64,000 nucleotides of DNA from contig DIUT01000051.1 in the NCBI GenBank assembly GCA_002423105.1, forward strand, positions 1 through 64,000. Reading direction: 5' to 3'. Each line of letters begins with the position of its first letter. Within the stretch, counting starts at the first letter, position 1. Positions 52,599 through 59,883 of this stretch are shown here, piece after piece. Source of the DNA: Geobacter sp. UBA6151. GTDB lineage: Bacteria; Desulfobacterota; Desulfuromonadia; Geobacterales; Pseudopelobacteraceae. The notes beneath the pieces are model-generated. The model had not been told where the DNA came from. It did not search any database and saw only the letters and a program-made list of their open reading frames with translations. The translations under genes and the position numbers were made by a program.

Positions 52599-53093
52599 CT
52601 AGCTAATCCGGACAAATACCGATCCGGCTGCGCCACAGACTTCACATTTGTCCGGCGCGCCTTTTTCCACCGTATGTCCACAGATCGGACAGACGTAATA
52701 ATCAAACTGCTCGCCTGCCTGTCCCAGGGTATCAAAGGCCTTCTGATATAGTTCGGCATGAGTCTTTTCCACCGTATTGGCATAGGTGAATGAACGGAGC
52801 GCCTCAGTTGCTCCTTCCTGCTGCGCCGCCTCGATCATCGGCGGGTACATCTCCTTGAATTCGTGGGTTTCTCCGTTAATCGCTTCCGTCAAATTTTCCT
52901 TGGTGCTCTTGATGCCGCCCAGGGCCTTCAGGTGAGCATGGGCATGAACCGTCTCTGCTTCGGCAGCGGCACGAAACAGCCGCGCAACCTGGGGAAACCC
53001 ATCCTTGTCAGCCTGTTTTGCAAAGGCCAGGTACTTGCGGTTGGCCTGTGATTCACCAGCAAATGCTTCAGCAAGATTCTCTTTTGTTGCCAT
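52599..53093 (-). CDS. Rubrerythrin
   Basis: 164 residues from ATG 53093 (AAGGAGG site). Ferritin-like diiron domain (AFAGESQANRKYLAFA, ETVHAHAHL, NGETHEFKEMYP, EKTHAELY) and a C-terminal rubredoxin-like [Fe(SCys)4] site (CPICGHTV, CEVCGA). It reduces hydrogen peroxide in anaerobes. Next to a ferritin-like protein, cytochrome c peroxidase and catalase, it forms an oxidative-stress group. Confidence 0.95.
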   Translation of the reverse strand: MATKENLAEAFAGESQANRKYLAFAKQADKDGFPQVARLFRAAAEAETVHAHAHLKALGGIKSTKENLTEAINGETHEFKEMYPPMIEAAQQEGATEALRSFTYANTVEKTHAELYQKAFDTLGQAGEQFDYYVCPICGHTVEKGAPDKCEVCGAAGSVFVRIS

Positions 53094-53204
53094 TGTGTTA
53101 CCTCCTTGACTGTGTGTTGTGGTCCTGATGATCACCTGAACCGGTAAATAGCAAGACTGTATACGTATGTAGCACATTTTATACTTGATTTGACAGCAAT
53201 CCCG

Positions 53205-53708
53205 CTAGCCCTTGATTGCCTTTACCAACAGTTCGTAGTCTTCAAGCAATGATTGCAAATCTTCTTCATGTTCCACTTCCTGCTCCAGAATGGTGAGCAC
53301 CATGTTGTAGGTCACCGGATCCTTGTCTCTGGTAATATCCATCAACCGCTTATACACGCTGATGGCGCACTGTTCCCCCTTGATATTCTGCTCCAGCAGG
53401 GTCTTGACGTAGGGGTCATCAGGCGCGTCATAACCGCAGTTGGTGTGCTGATACCACTCTTCCGGTTTAGTAACCGGAGTTCCGCCCAGCTGGATAATCC
53501 GCATGGCCACCATATCGGCATGGGCCAATTCTTCAGTGGCATGAATCAGCAATTCCGCGCCCACGGCATCCTTCATCGGCCCTTTGACCAGCTTGGCCCC
53601 CAGCCAGTACTGATAGTAGGCCAGCCACTCATCGCAATAGGCCCGCCGCAACAATCCCAACAGCTCATCCACATCCATGCCGATTATTTCACGTCCCTTG
53701 CTTCCCAT
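53205..53708 (-). CDS. Ferritin-like (Dps-like/bacterioferritin-type) protein
   Basis: 167 residues of a four-helix ferritin-like fold with diiron ligands in CDEWLAYYQYWLGAK, HATEELAHADMVA, KGEQCAISVYKRLMD and EQEVEHEEDLQSLL. Such proteins bind and oxidise iron or consume peroxide. No rubredoxin domain. It lies between rubrerythrin and cytochrome c peroxidase. Confidence 0.85.
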   Translation of the reverse strand: MGSKGREIIGMDVDELLGLLRRAYCDEWLAYYQYWLGAKLVKGPMKDAVGAELLIHATEELAHADMVAMRIIQLGGTPVTKPEEWYQHTNCGYDAPDDPYVKTLLEQNIKGEQCAISVYKRLMDITRDKDPVTYNMVLTILEQEVEHEEDLQSLLEDYELLVKAIKG

Positions 53709-53753
53709 TGCTTTTCCTCCTTGTAAAAGGTATTTGCCAGGTAACTGATTTAT

Positions 53754-53786
53754 CCCTCCGGCATTCCTGAACCGGAAGCCGGAGGG
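53754..53786. terminator. Hairpin after the cytochrome c peroxidase gene
   Basis: 9-bp perfect stem CCCTCCGGC / GCCGGAGGG with a 15-base loop, about 10 bases beyond the peroxidase stop. The T tract is weak, so it may attenuate transcription into the ferritin-like gene. Confidence 0.6.
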
Positions 53787-53796
53787 GACAAAGCAG

Positions 53797-54837
53797 CTAC
53801 AGTGCAGGACGGGGGGTACTGTCCGTGCTGGGCGGCATGATTGGATACACCACCTTGGGCTGCTTGCCGGTCAGGCTACCCAGAAATGCGGTAATTGCAT
53901 CGGTTTCCGTATCGCTCAGTGTAATGCCGAACTGGGCGGAACCCATGACAGCAACCGCCTCTTTCAGGCTCCAGACAACGCCGGTATGAAAATAGGGAAA
54001 GGTTATAGCCACGTTACGCAGTGAAGGTGAACGGAACACATACTCATCCTTGGAGGTATTGGTAACGCTGAAACGTCCCTTATCAGCCTTCGGCAGAATA
54101 TTCTCAGCCGGTTTCGCAACAACGCCAAAAGGATAATAGCCGTTACCACCCAAATTCACACCAGCGTGACAAGCCACGCATCCCTTGTCGATAAACTGCT
54201 TGAGACCGGCGGTTTCCTTACTGTTCAGCGCCTTCTTGTCCCCCTTGAGATAGCGGTCAAATGGCGCATCCGGTGTAACAAGCGTTGCCTCAAACACCTC
54301 TATCGCCTTGGCCATGTTGTCAAAGGAAACCGGGTCCTTGTCCGTGGGGAAAGCGGCCTTGAACTGCTTCACATACTCGGGAATACTAGTGAGGGTTTTT
54401 ACAACATGCTCCGGAGTATTGTTCATCTCCACCGATGCCTGTACCGGTCCTTTTGCCTGCTCGGCAAGATCTTTGGCACGGCCGTCCCAGAACTGGGCGG
54501 TATTATACACAGAGTTCAGAACTGTCGGGGCGTTGCGCGGCCCTTTTTGCCAGCCATGGCCGGTGGAGGTCACCTGCAGGTCGCCTCCGCCAAGCCCTAC
54601 GTTGTGACAGGTGTTACAGCTGATCAGATGCGAGCGCGACAGGCGCGGATCAAAAAACAGCTTGGCACCCAGATCAACCTTGACCGGTGTGGCAGGATTA
54701 CCCTTCAATACCGGAGCCTTTGCCGGAATCGGCTTGAAAAACGCCTTTGCTTTGGCCTGCAGATCATCGGCAGCAGCAGGACCTGCCAGTGCCGTAACCG
54801 CCAACATCAGGGCAAACATCGTGTACGTACGTTTCAT
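53797..54837 (-). CDS. Diheme cytochrome c peroxidase (CcpA/MacA type)
   Basis: 346 residues from MKRTYTMFALML, with a signal peptide ending GPAAA. Two heme-binding sites: CNTCHNVG and CVACHAG. Family segments are LFFDPRLSRS, GWQKGPRNAPTVLNS, FWDGRAKDLAEQAKGP and PSLRNVAITFPYFHTG. A periplasmic enzyme reducing peroxide with electrons from c-type cytochromes; Geobacter homologues (MacA) also join electron-transfer chains. AAGGAGG ribosome site. It follows katA by 78 bases. Confidence 0.95.
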   Translation of the reverse strand: MKRTYTMFALMLAVTALAGPAAADDLQAKAKAFFKPIPAKAPVLKGNPATPVKVDLGAKLFFDPRLSRSHLISCNTCHNVGLGGGDLQVTSTGHGWQKGPRNAPTVLNSVYNTAQFWDGRAKDLAEQAKGPVQASVEMNNTPEHVVKTLTSIPEYVKQFKAAFPTDKDPVSFDNMAKAIEVFEATLVTPDAPFDRYLKGDKKALNSKETAGLKQFIDKGCVACHAGVNLGGNGYYPFGVVAKPAENILPKADKGRFSVTNTSKDEYVFRSPSLRNVAITFPYFHTGVVWSLKEAVAVMGSAQFGITLSDTETDAITAFLGSLTGKQPKVVYPIMPPSTDSTPRPAL

Positions 54838-54915
54838 TATCTCTTCCTCCTTGCGATAGTAACGGCCGGATTTTACACCGGCCGCGGGCAATCAATATCC
54901 GTTGTCCAGTTCTCG

Positions 54916-56370
54916 TTACACAGTCACCTCAGCCAGGGAGATTCCCATGGCTTCAGCCACTCCCTTGCCATAGGCCGGGTCAGCCTTCAGGCAGTTGCCG
55001 ATATGACGCAGCTTGATCTCTTTGGGGGCATCTCCCATGGCGCAGGCCGTATTGTCAAACAGCACTTGCTGCTGTGCGGCACTCATCAAGCGGAACAGCT
55101 TGCCCGGCTGGGAATAATAATCATCATCCTCGCGATGATTCCAGTGATCGGCAGCTCCCTCGATTGAAAGCGGCGGCTCCCGGAAGTCCGGCTGCTCCTG
55201 CCACTCACCGTAACTGTTCGGCTCGTACCCCAGCGTACTGCCGTAGTTGCCGTCCACCCGCATGGCGCCATCCCGGTGGTAGCTGTGGAACGGACAACGG
55301 GGCGCATTGACCGGAATCTGGTGGTGGTTGACCCCCAGCCGGTAGCGTTGGGCGTCGCCGTAGGAAAAGAGCCGCCCTTGCAGCATCTTGTCCGGAGAAA
55401 AGCTGATCCCGGGAACCACGTTGGCCGGGTTGAAGGCCGCCTGCTCCACCTCGGCATAGTAGTTTTCCGGATTACGGTTCAGTTCCAGCACTCCCACTTC
55501 AATCAGCGGATAATCGCCATGGGGCCAGACTTTGGTCAGGTCGAACGGATGATAGGGGACATTGGATGCCTCATTTTCCGGCATGATCTGAATAAACAGG
55601 GTCCATCTGGGGAAATCCCCCTTCTGGATACTCTCGTACAGATCCCGCTGATGGCTCTCCCGGTCCTTGCCAACCAGCGCTTCAGCCTCGGCGTCAGTCA
55701 GGTTTTTGATCCCCTGCTGTGATTTGAAATGAAACTTGACCCAGTGCCGTTCATTGGCGGCATTAATGAAGCTGAAGGTATGGCTGCCAAAACCGTGCAT
55801 GTGCCGGTAGGTGGCCGGAATACCCCGGTCGCTCATGACAATGGTCACCTGATGCAACGCTTCAGGTAAAGAGGTCCAGAAATCCCAGTTGTTTTGGGCA
55901 CTGCGCAGATTGGTGCGCGGGTCGCGCTTGACGGCATGATTCAGATCCGGAAACTTCAGGGGGTCACGCAGAAAAAAGACCGGCGTATTGTTGCCCACCA
56001 GATCCCAGTTACCCTCCTCGGTATAAAACTTCATGGCAAAACCGCGGATATCCCGCTCTGCGTCGGCGGCCCCGCGCTCACCGGCAACGGTGGAAAAACG
56101 AACGAACAGCTCAGTCTTCTTGCCGATTTTAGAAAAGATTTTCGCACGGGTATACTTTGTAATGTCATGGGTAACGGTAAAGGTACCATAGGCGCCGGAA
56201 CCTTTGGCATGCATACGGCGTTCCGGTATGACTTCGCGGTCAAAATGGGCCAGTTTCTCCAGAAACCACACATCCTGCAGCAACATCGGCCCGCGCGGTC
56301 CGGCGGTTATGACGTTCTGGTTATCAACAACCGGTGCGCCGTTTCTGGTGGTAAGTCTCTTGTTGCTCAT
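54916..56370 (-). CDS. katA: Monofunctional heme catalase
   Basis: 484 residues, small-subunit clade. Catalytic His in ERRMHAKGSGAYG, Asn region in LVGNNTPVFFLRDP, NADPH/heme contacts in FVRFSTVAGERGAAD, proximal Tyr in RLFSYGDAQRYRLG. It degrades hydrogen peroxide in the cytoplasm. It is transcribed divergently from the PerR/Fur-type regulator gene, which probably controls it. Confidence 0.97.
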   Translation of the reverse strand: MSNKRLTTRNGAPVVDNQNVITAGPRGPMLLQDVWFLEKLAHFDREVIPERRMHAKGSGAYGTFTVTHDITKYTRAKIFSKIGKKTELFVRFSTVAGERGAADAERDIRGFAMKFYTEEGNWDLVGNNTPVFFLRDPLKFPDLNHAVKRDPRTNLRSAQNNWDFWTSLPEALHQVTIVMSDRGIPATYRHMHGFGSHTFSFINAANERHWVKFHFKSQQGIKNLTDAEAEALVGKDRESHQRDLYESIQKGDFPRWTLFIQIMPENEASNVPYHPFDLTKVWPHGDYPLIEVGVLELNRNPENYYAEVEQAAFNPANVVPGISFSPDKMLQGRLFSYGDAQRYRLGVNHHQIPVNAPRCPFHSYHRDGAMRVDGNYGSTLGYEPNSYGEWQEQPDFREPPLSIEGAADHWNHREDDDYYSQPGKLFRLMSAAQQQVLFDNTACAMGDAPKEIKLRHIGNCLKADPAYGKGVAEAMGISLAEVTV

Positions 56371-56681
56371 CTCCTAATCCTCCTTTTTTAATTGTTGCCG
56401 CATGCTGCGGCAGTCTTCCGACACAGCCAGCCGTGCCGACGCAGATTTGACAAAGGGTACCAGCTAATTACCGCATTTCAAGATTGAAACTTTTATAGGA
56501 ATAATTTTGTATACGCAATCGGTCCGACAAACACGCGAGAAACATTTTTTTCGCGCAGATGAAACCGGAATAATACCTACCTAATAATTTGTCAAGTTAT
56601 TTTACATCCATGCATCACAATTCTTGACAAACGCGACCTTTTAAGTGATCATTAGTAAAAATACCCACTTAGGGGGTTACC
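56371..56681. promoter_or_regulatory. Divergent promoter region katA / PerR-like gene
   Basis: 311 bases with AT-rich stretches. At 56584-56602 AATAATTTGTCAAGTTATT has AATAA/TTATT arms and is a possible Fur/PerR-type operator, and TTGACAAACGCG near 56623 could be a -35 box for the regulator. No small gene is evident. The operator assignment is by position and AT-rich symmetry only. Confidence 0.4.
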
Positions 56682-57131
56682 ATGCCAAGCGCATCTCGAA
56701 AAAAACTTACGCAGCAGATGGAATTGTTCAACTATTCCTGCCGTGCTGCCGGTTTAAAAATAACCCATCAGCGAACCCTTATTTACCGGGAACTTTTGCA
56801 ACAGCCCGACCACCCCACCGCTGAAGCGCTGCACAAACGCATTGTGCGGGAAGTACCGTCCATCTCCCTGGACACCGTATACCGTACCCTGGCGACGCTG
56901 GAACAACACGGGCTGGTCAACCGCATCCAGACGGCAGAAAGTCAGGCTCGTTTTGAGGCGGTCATCGCCCCTCACCACCACCTCATTTGCAGTTGCTGCA
57001 AAAAAGTTCTGGATGTTGAATGGCCGGAATTTGACCATATTGAACTGCCTGAAAACGTCCGCAACTGGGGAACCATCAACAGCAAAAATGCCGTCATGTA
57101 CGGCACCTGCACCGCCTGCGCCTCCACCTGA
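56682..57131 (+). CDS. Fur-family regulator, PerR-like
   Basis: 149 residues. N-terminal winged helix (GLKITHQRTLIYRELLQQPDHPTAEALHKRI ... ISLDTVYRTLATLEQHGLVNRI), then the metal-binding dimer domain with HHHLICSCCKKV and a second CxxC in TCTACAS for structural zinc. Divergence from katA favours a peroxide-sensing PerR role over Fur. An AGGGGG ribosome site precedes ATG 56682. Confidence 0.92.
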   Translation: MPSASRKKLTQQMELFNYSCRAAGLKITHQRTLIYRELLQQPDHPTAEALHKRIVREVPSISLDTVYRTLATLEQHGLVNRIQTAESQARFEAVIAPHHHLICSCCKKVLDVEWPEFDHIELPENVRNWGTINSKNAVMYGTCTACAST

Positions 57132-57219
57132 CATCCTTTTTTCCATGGCAAACATTTTTCCCTTGACACAAAAGCCACGCTCAGATATTGATAACAAAAA
57201 TCAATTACAGGTAGCGTGT

Positions 57220-57939
57220 ATGGCATCAGCCACAACCAAACATACAGTTTCATCAATCAGACCGGAGATGGAATATCAGCAGATCCCCTCGCGCTTTGCC
57301 GATCCCCGCGACTGCCTGACTGCGCATCTCATGCTGGAGTGCGCGGAAACACTTGCCGGTATCAAGCCGGCAAACCTTGTGTCCTTGGTCAACAGGGTAC
57401 GGCCTTGCGGAAAAAATCTGTACAGTATCTGGCACGACCACCATCAAAGCCTCTCCACCTCAATGAACATTCTACGCTTAAGGGTTCTGCAAACCAGTCA
57501 ACGCGCCCTGCTGCTCTTCTGCTATCATCCGGGGCAACTGGACAAGCACCTTGCACATGCCGGTATCCGGGTTCTGCTGGGCAAAGCCGGGTACGACATC
57601 TCGCTCTCCAGTGAAGAACTCTTGACGTCACTGGCTGACAAAATTGCCGGTTCCGCGAATTTCCCCCATGAAATAGGTCTGTTCATCGGCTATCCGGCCA
57701 AGGATGTCGCTGCCTTCATGGGACTGGTTGACCTGCCGTTCACCTGTCAGGGGCCCTGGAAGATCTACGGCAATCCAGAAAAGAGCATCTGTCTGGCTAA
57801 CTCGTTTCGTGATTCACGTCAGGTTATGGTCAGCCGCCTGAAAAGCTGCGGATCACCACTTGAACACCTTGCAGCGCTTAAAACCAGCAGAAAGCAATTT
57901 TTTCATCCTCATCCTGATAAAAGCTCTCATTACCAATGA
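57220..57939 (+). CDS. DUF3793-family protein, probable
   Basis: 239 residues from the ATG at 57220; another ATG at 57268 is possible. The pattern LMLECAETLAGIKPANLVSL near the start, LLFCYHPGQLDKHL in the middle and FPHEIGLFIGYPAKDVAAFMG later matches DUF3793 proteins, which often lie near iron-acquisition genes in anaerobes. No enzymatic motif is known. Context (regulator upstream; DUF2325, HemP and Feo downstream) points to iron or heme homeostasis. The start codon has only a weak ribosome site. Confidence 0.68.
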   Translation: MASATTKHTVSSIRPEMEYQQIPSRFADPRDCLTAHLMLECAETLAGIKPANLVSLVNRVRPCGKNLYSIWHDHHQSLSTSMNILRLRVLQTSQRALLLFCYHPGQLDKHLAHAGIRVLLGKAGYDISLSSEELLTSLADKIAGSANFPHEIGLFIGYPAKDVAAFMGLVDLPFTCQGPWKIYGNPEKSICLANSFRDSRQVMVSRLKSCGSPLEHLAALKTSRKQFFHPHPDKSSHYQ

Positions 57940-57952
57940 AAGGGGTTGTATT

Positions 57953-58282
57953 ATGAGCATCACGCTTATCGGCGGTATGGACCGACTGGGGGAAAAATAC
58001 CTGAAAGAAGCAAAAAACCTGGGTATGGAACTGCGCATATTCAGCCAGTCCGAACGGAACATGGCCGGTAAGATCAAGCATTCCGACGCTGTGGTAATTT
58101 TCACCAACAAAGTGTCACATCAGGCACGCAACGAAGCGTTCAGCGCCGCAAAAAAGCAGGGGATCCCCGTGTTCATGCACCATGCCTGTGGCGTCTGCAC
58201 CCTGAGGGAATGCCTTAATTGCCTGAAGCTGCTGCATGAAAACACGGACAGCAACGGGAGAAAAGCGGAGAGGAACGGCTGA
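57953..58282 (+). CDS. DUF2325-family protein
   Basis: 109 residues from MSITLIGGMDRLGEKY (AAAGGGG site). DUF2325 proteins have this GGxDR start and a Rossmann-like core (KHSDAVVIFTNKVSHQARNEA, KKQGIPVFMHHACGVCTL). Three Cys near the end (CGVCTLRECLNC) could bind metal. In other genomes the family sits with iron and redox genes; function unknown. It is 13 bases after the DUF3793 gene and one base before hemP. Confidence 0.78.
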   Translation: MSITLIGGMDRLGEKYLKEAKNLGMELRIFSQSERNMAGKIKHSDAVVIFTNKVSHQARNEAFSAAKKQGIPVFMHHACGVCTLRECLNCLKLLHENTDSNGRKAERNG

Positions 58283-58283
58283 A

Positions 58284-58409
58284 ATGACAAAAAACGTTAT
58301 CACCAGCGCCGAACTATTCGGAACACTGCACGAAATACTGATCATGCATGCCGGAGAACAGTACCGCCTGCGGATTACCAGCAACAACAAACTGATTCTG
58401 ACCAAATAG
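58284..58409 (+). CDS. hemP: HemP-type small protein
   Basis: 41 residues, MTKNVITSAELFGTLHEIL and so on to KLILTK. The pattern LFGxxxEIxIxHAGExYRLRxTxxxKLILTK is the HemP family signature. HemP proteins are linked to heme or iron uptake and regulation. It begins one base after the DUF2325 stop and is probably co-transcribed with it. Confidence 0.8.
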   Translation: MTKNVITSAELFGTLHEILIMHAGEQYRLRITSNNKLILTK

Positions 58410-58430
58410 ACGCCGAAAACCAGCCAGCCA

Positions 58431-58460
58431 CGCGTAGCCAGCACAACGACGCAGCCAGCC
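58431..58460. repeat. Short intergenic repeat, copy A
   Basis: Shares CGTAGCCAGC and ACGACGCAGCCAGC-type blocks with bases 62236-62269. Both copies lie between genes of the iron cluster. Confidence 0.5.
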
Positions 58461-58492
58461 AAAACCACACTCTCCATTGAAAGGAAATTGTT

Positions 58493-59314
58493 ATGACTGC
58501 ACTGCGTACAACCACCGCCGCACTCCGCACCACCACCGCCGCACTTGCCTTTGCCCTGCTGACCGCCGGAAGCGCCCTGGCCGGCCCGCCCCTTGCCACC
58601 GATGATGCCGGCACCGTTGATGTCGGCAAGGTGGAAATCGAACTGAACGGTTCCTACACCCACGACAAGGAAAAAGTTGACGGTATCACCACCAAAAACA
58701 GCTCCAGCGACGGTGAAGTCAAGATAACCACCGGCTTGTACAAAGATCTGGGAATATCGCTGGCCATCCCCTACACCTTCAACGCTCGCGAGGATGTCGA
58801 CGGAGAAATCAGCAACACCGACGGCTTCGGCGACATGACCCTGGAACTGAAATACGCCTTTGCCGAACTGGGCGGCGTCAATTTTGCCATCAAGCCGTCC
58901 GTCATTCTGCCTACCGGCAAATACAGTAACGGAATGTCTGAAGGCCGTTGGCAGTTCGGCGGCACCCTGATCGCAACCAAAGAGTTTGAAGACGGAAAAT
59001 ATGCTCTGCATGCCAACCTGGGGTACGAGCACCACAGTTACCGCACCGATGAAGCCCGGGAAACCACCCGTAGCGACTTCTGGTCCGGCTCCATTGCCGG
59101 AGAAGCAGAGGTCATGAAAGGCCTGTTCGTGGTGGCCGATTTCGGCCTGGCAACCGCCGCCGACAAGGCCACGAATGATCTGGCCGCCTATGCGCTGACC
59201 GGAGCCCGTTACGAGATTAACGACTACCTTGACGTCAATGCCGGTATCAAAGTGGGGCTTACCAAACCGGAAGATGATCTGAGCGTGCTCTACGGTCTGG
59301 TACTGAAGTTCTGA
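58493..59314 (+). CDS. Outer-membrane beta-barrel protein (transporter-like family)
   Basis: 273 residues. Signal peptide 1-30 containing a tandem duplication (ALRTTTA twice) and ending SALA. The rest alternates as beta strands (VEIELNGSYTHD, ISLAIPYTFNA, MTLELKYAFAELGGVNFAIKPS, YALTGARYEINDYLDVNAG) and ends in Phe (GLVLKF), as outer-membrane proteins do. It resembles the MetA-pathway/phenol-degradation-type barrel family. Placement before feoA suggests a role in iron or small-ligand passage (inference). Confidence 0.75.
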   Translation: MTALRTTTAALRTTTAALAFALLTAGSALAGPPLATDDAGTVDVGKVEIELNGSYTHDKEKVDGITTKNSSSDGEVKITTGLYKDLGISLAIPYTFNAREDVDGEISNTDGFGDMTLELKYAFAELGGVNFAIKPSVILPTGKYSNGMSEGRWQFGGTLIATKEFEDGKYALHANLGYEHHSYRTDEARETTRSDFWSGSIAGEAEVMKGLFVVADFGLATAADKATNDLAAYALTGARYEINDYLDVNAGIKVGLTKPEDDLSVLYGLVLKF

Positions 59315-59317
59315 CCC

Positions 59318-59345
59318 GTAGGGGCAATTCATGAATTGCCCCTAC
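59318..59345. repeat. 28-bp perfect palindrome before feoA
   Basis: GTAGGGGCAATTC facing GAATTGCCCCTAC with almost no loop, four bases after the outer-membrane protein stop. This is a well-known dispersed intergenic palindrome type. In RNA it would form a strong hairpin and may uncouple expression of the outer-membrane gene from feo. Confidence 0.8.
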
Positions 59346-59368
59346 ATCTCAATAAAATGGAGGAATGA

Positions 59369-59656
59369 ATGATGCCACTGGAACTACTCTCCCCCGGCGA
59401 TCGGGGTGAAATTACCGAAATCAGACACTGCGGAGGTTGCGCTGGCAGTTGCTCCCCTCACAGCCATGGAGAGCGAACCAGCCACCATCATAAGGCCACT
59501 GCCACGCGAGCCGAAGAAATGGGCCTGCGGGTGGGTAAACAGATCGAGGTGTTGAAAAATGACGGCAACCTGCTGTTGCTCCTGGTTGATGAAGCCCGTA
59601 TTGCCATTGACCGGAAAATAGCCAGAACCATCAGCGTGAAAGGAGTTGCAGCGTGA
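59369..59656 (+). CDS. FeoA-like protein with Cys/His-rich insert
   Basis: 95 residues. The SH3-like FeoA core is present (LLSPGDRGEITEI ... EEMGLRVGKQIEVL ... LLVDEARIAIDRKIA). Between the first strands sits an insert with CGGCAGSC and several His (HSHGE, SHHH) that could bind metal. GGAGG ribosome site. It overlaps the next feoA gene (GTGA). FeoA proteins assist the FeoB ferrous iron transporter. Confidence 0.88.
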   Translation: MMPLELLSPGDRGEITEIRHCGGCAGSCSPHSHGERTSHHHKATATRAEEMGLRVGKQIEVLKNDGNLLLLLVDEARIAIDRKIARTISVKGVAA

Positions 59657-59883
59657 ATTTGAGCAATCTCAAGCCCGGTGAGCAAGGCCGGATCATAAAA
59701 CTGGATAGTGGCATCGGCCCGATCAGACGCCGCTTGATGGACATGGGAGTCATCCCCGGTGAATTGGTAAAAGTGGAAAAGGTCGCGCCAATGGGCGATC
59801 CGATCGAAGTAACCATCAAAGGCTACAACCTGTCACTGCGCAAGGGAGAAGCACGGGGCATAGAGATCGAGGTGACACCATGA
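59653..59883 (+). CDS. feoA: FeoA
   Basis: 76 residues starting at GTG 59653 with AGGAG seven bases ahead. Typical FeoA: LKPGEQGRIIKLDSG, RRRLMDMGVIPGELVKVEKVAPMGDP, SLRKGEA. It overlaps feoB by four bases (ATGA). The canonical partner of FeoB. Confidence 0.94.
   Translation: MNLSNLKPGEQGRIIKLDSGIGPIRRRLMDMGVIPGELVKVEKVAPMGDPIEVTIKGYNLSLRKGEARGIEIEVTP

Noticed and set aside
54864..54883. GGCCGG/CCGGCC hairpin between katA and the cytochrome c peroxidase gene
   Set aside because: Short stem without a T run; too weak to call a terminator.
56534..56555. CGCGA/TCGCG inverted repeat in the katA-perR gap
   Set aside because: Five-base arms and no suitable position; likely chance.
56842..57219. 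Upstream extension of the DUF3793-type frame
   Set aside because: This part overlaps the PerR-like gene in another frame and shows no family similarity; the start at 57220 is preferred.
58115..59332. 405-codon minus-strand open frame
   Set aside because: Lies over the outer-membrane barrel gene and hemP; Gly/Val-rich shadow translation of GC-rich coding DNA.
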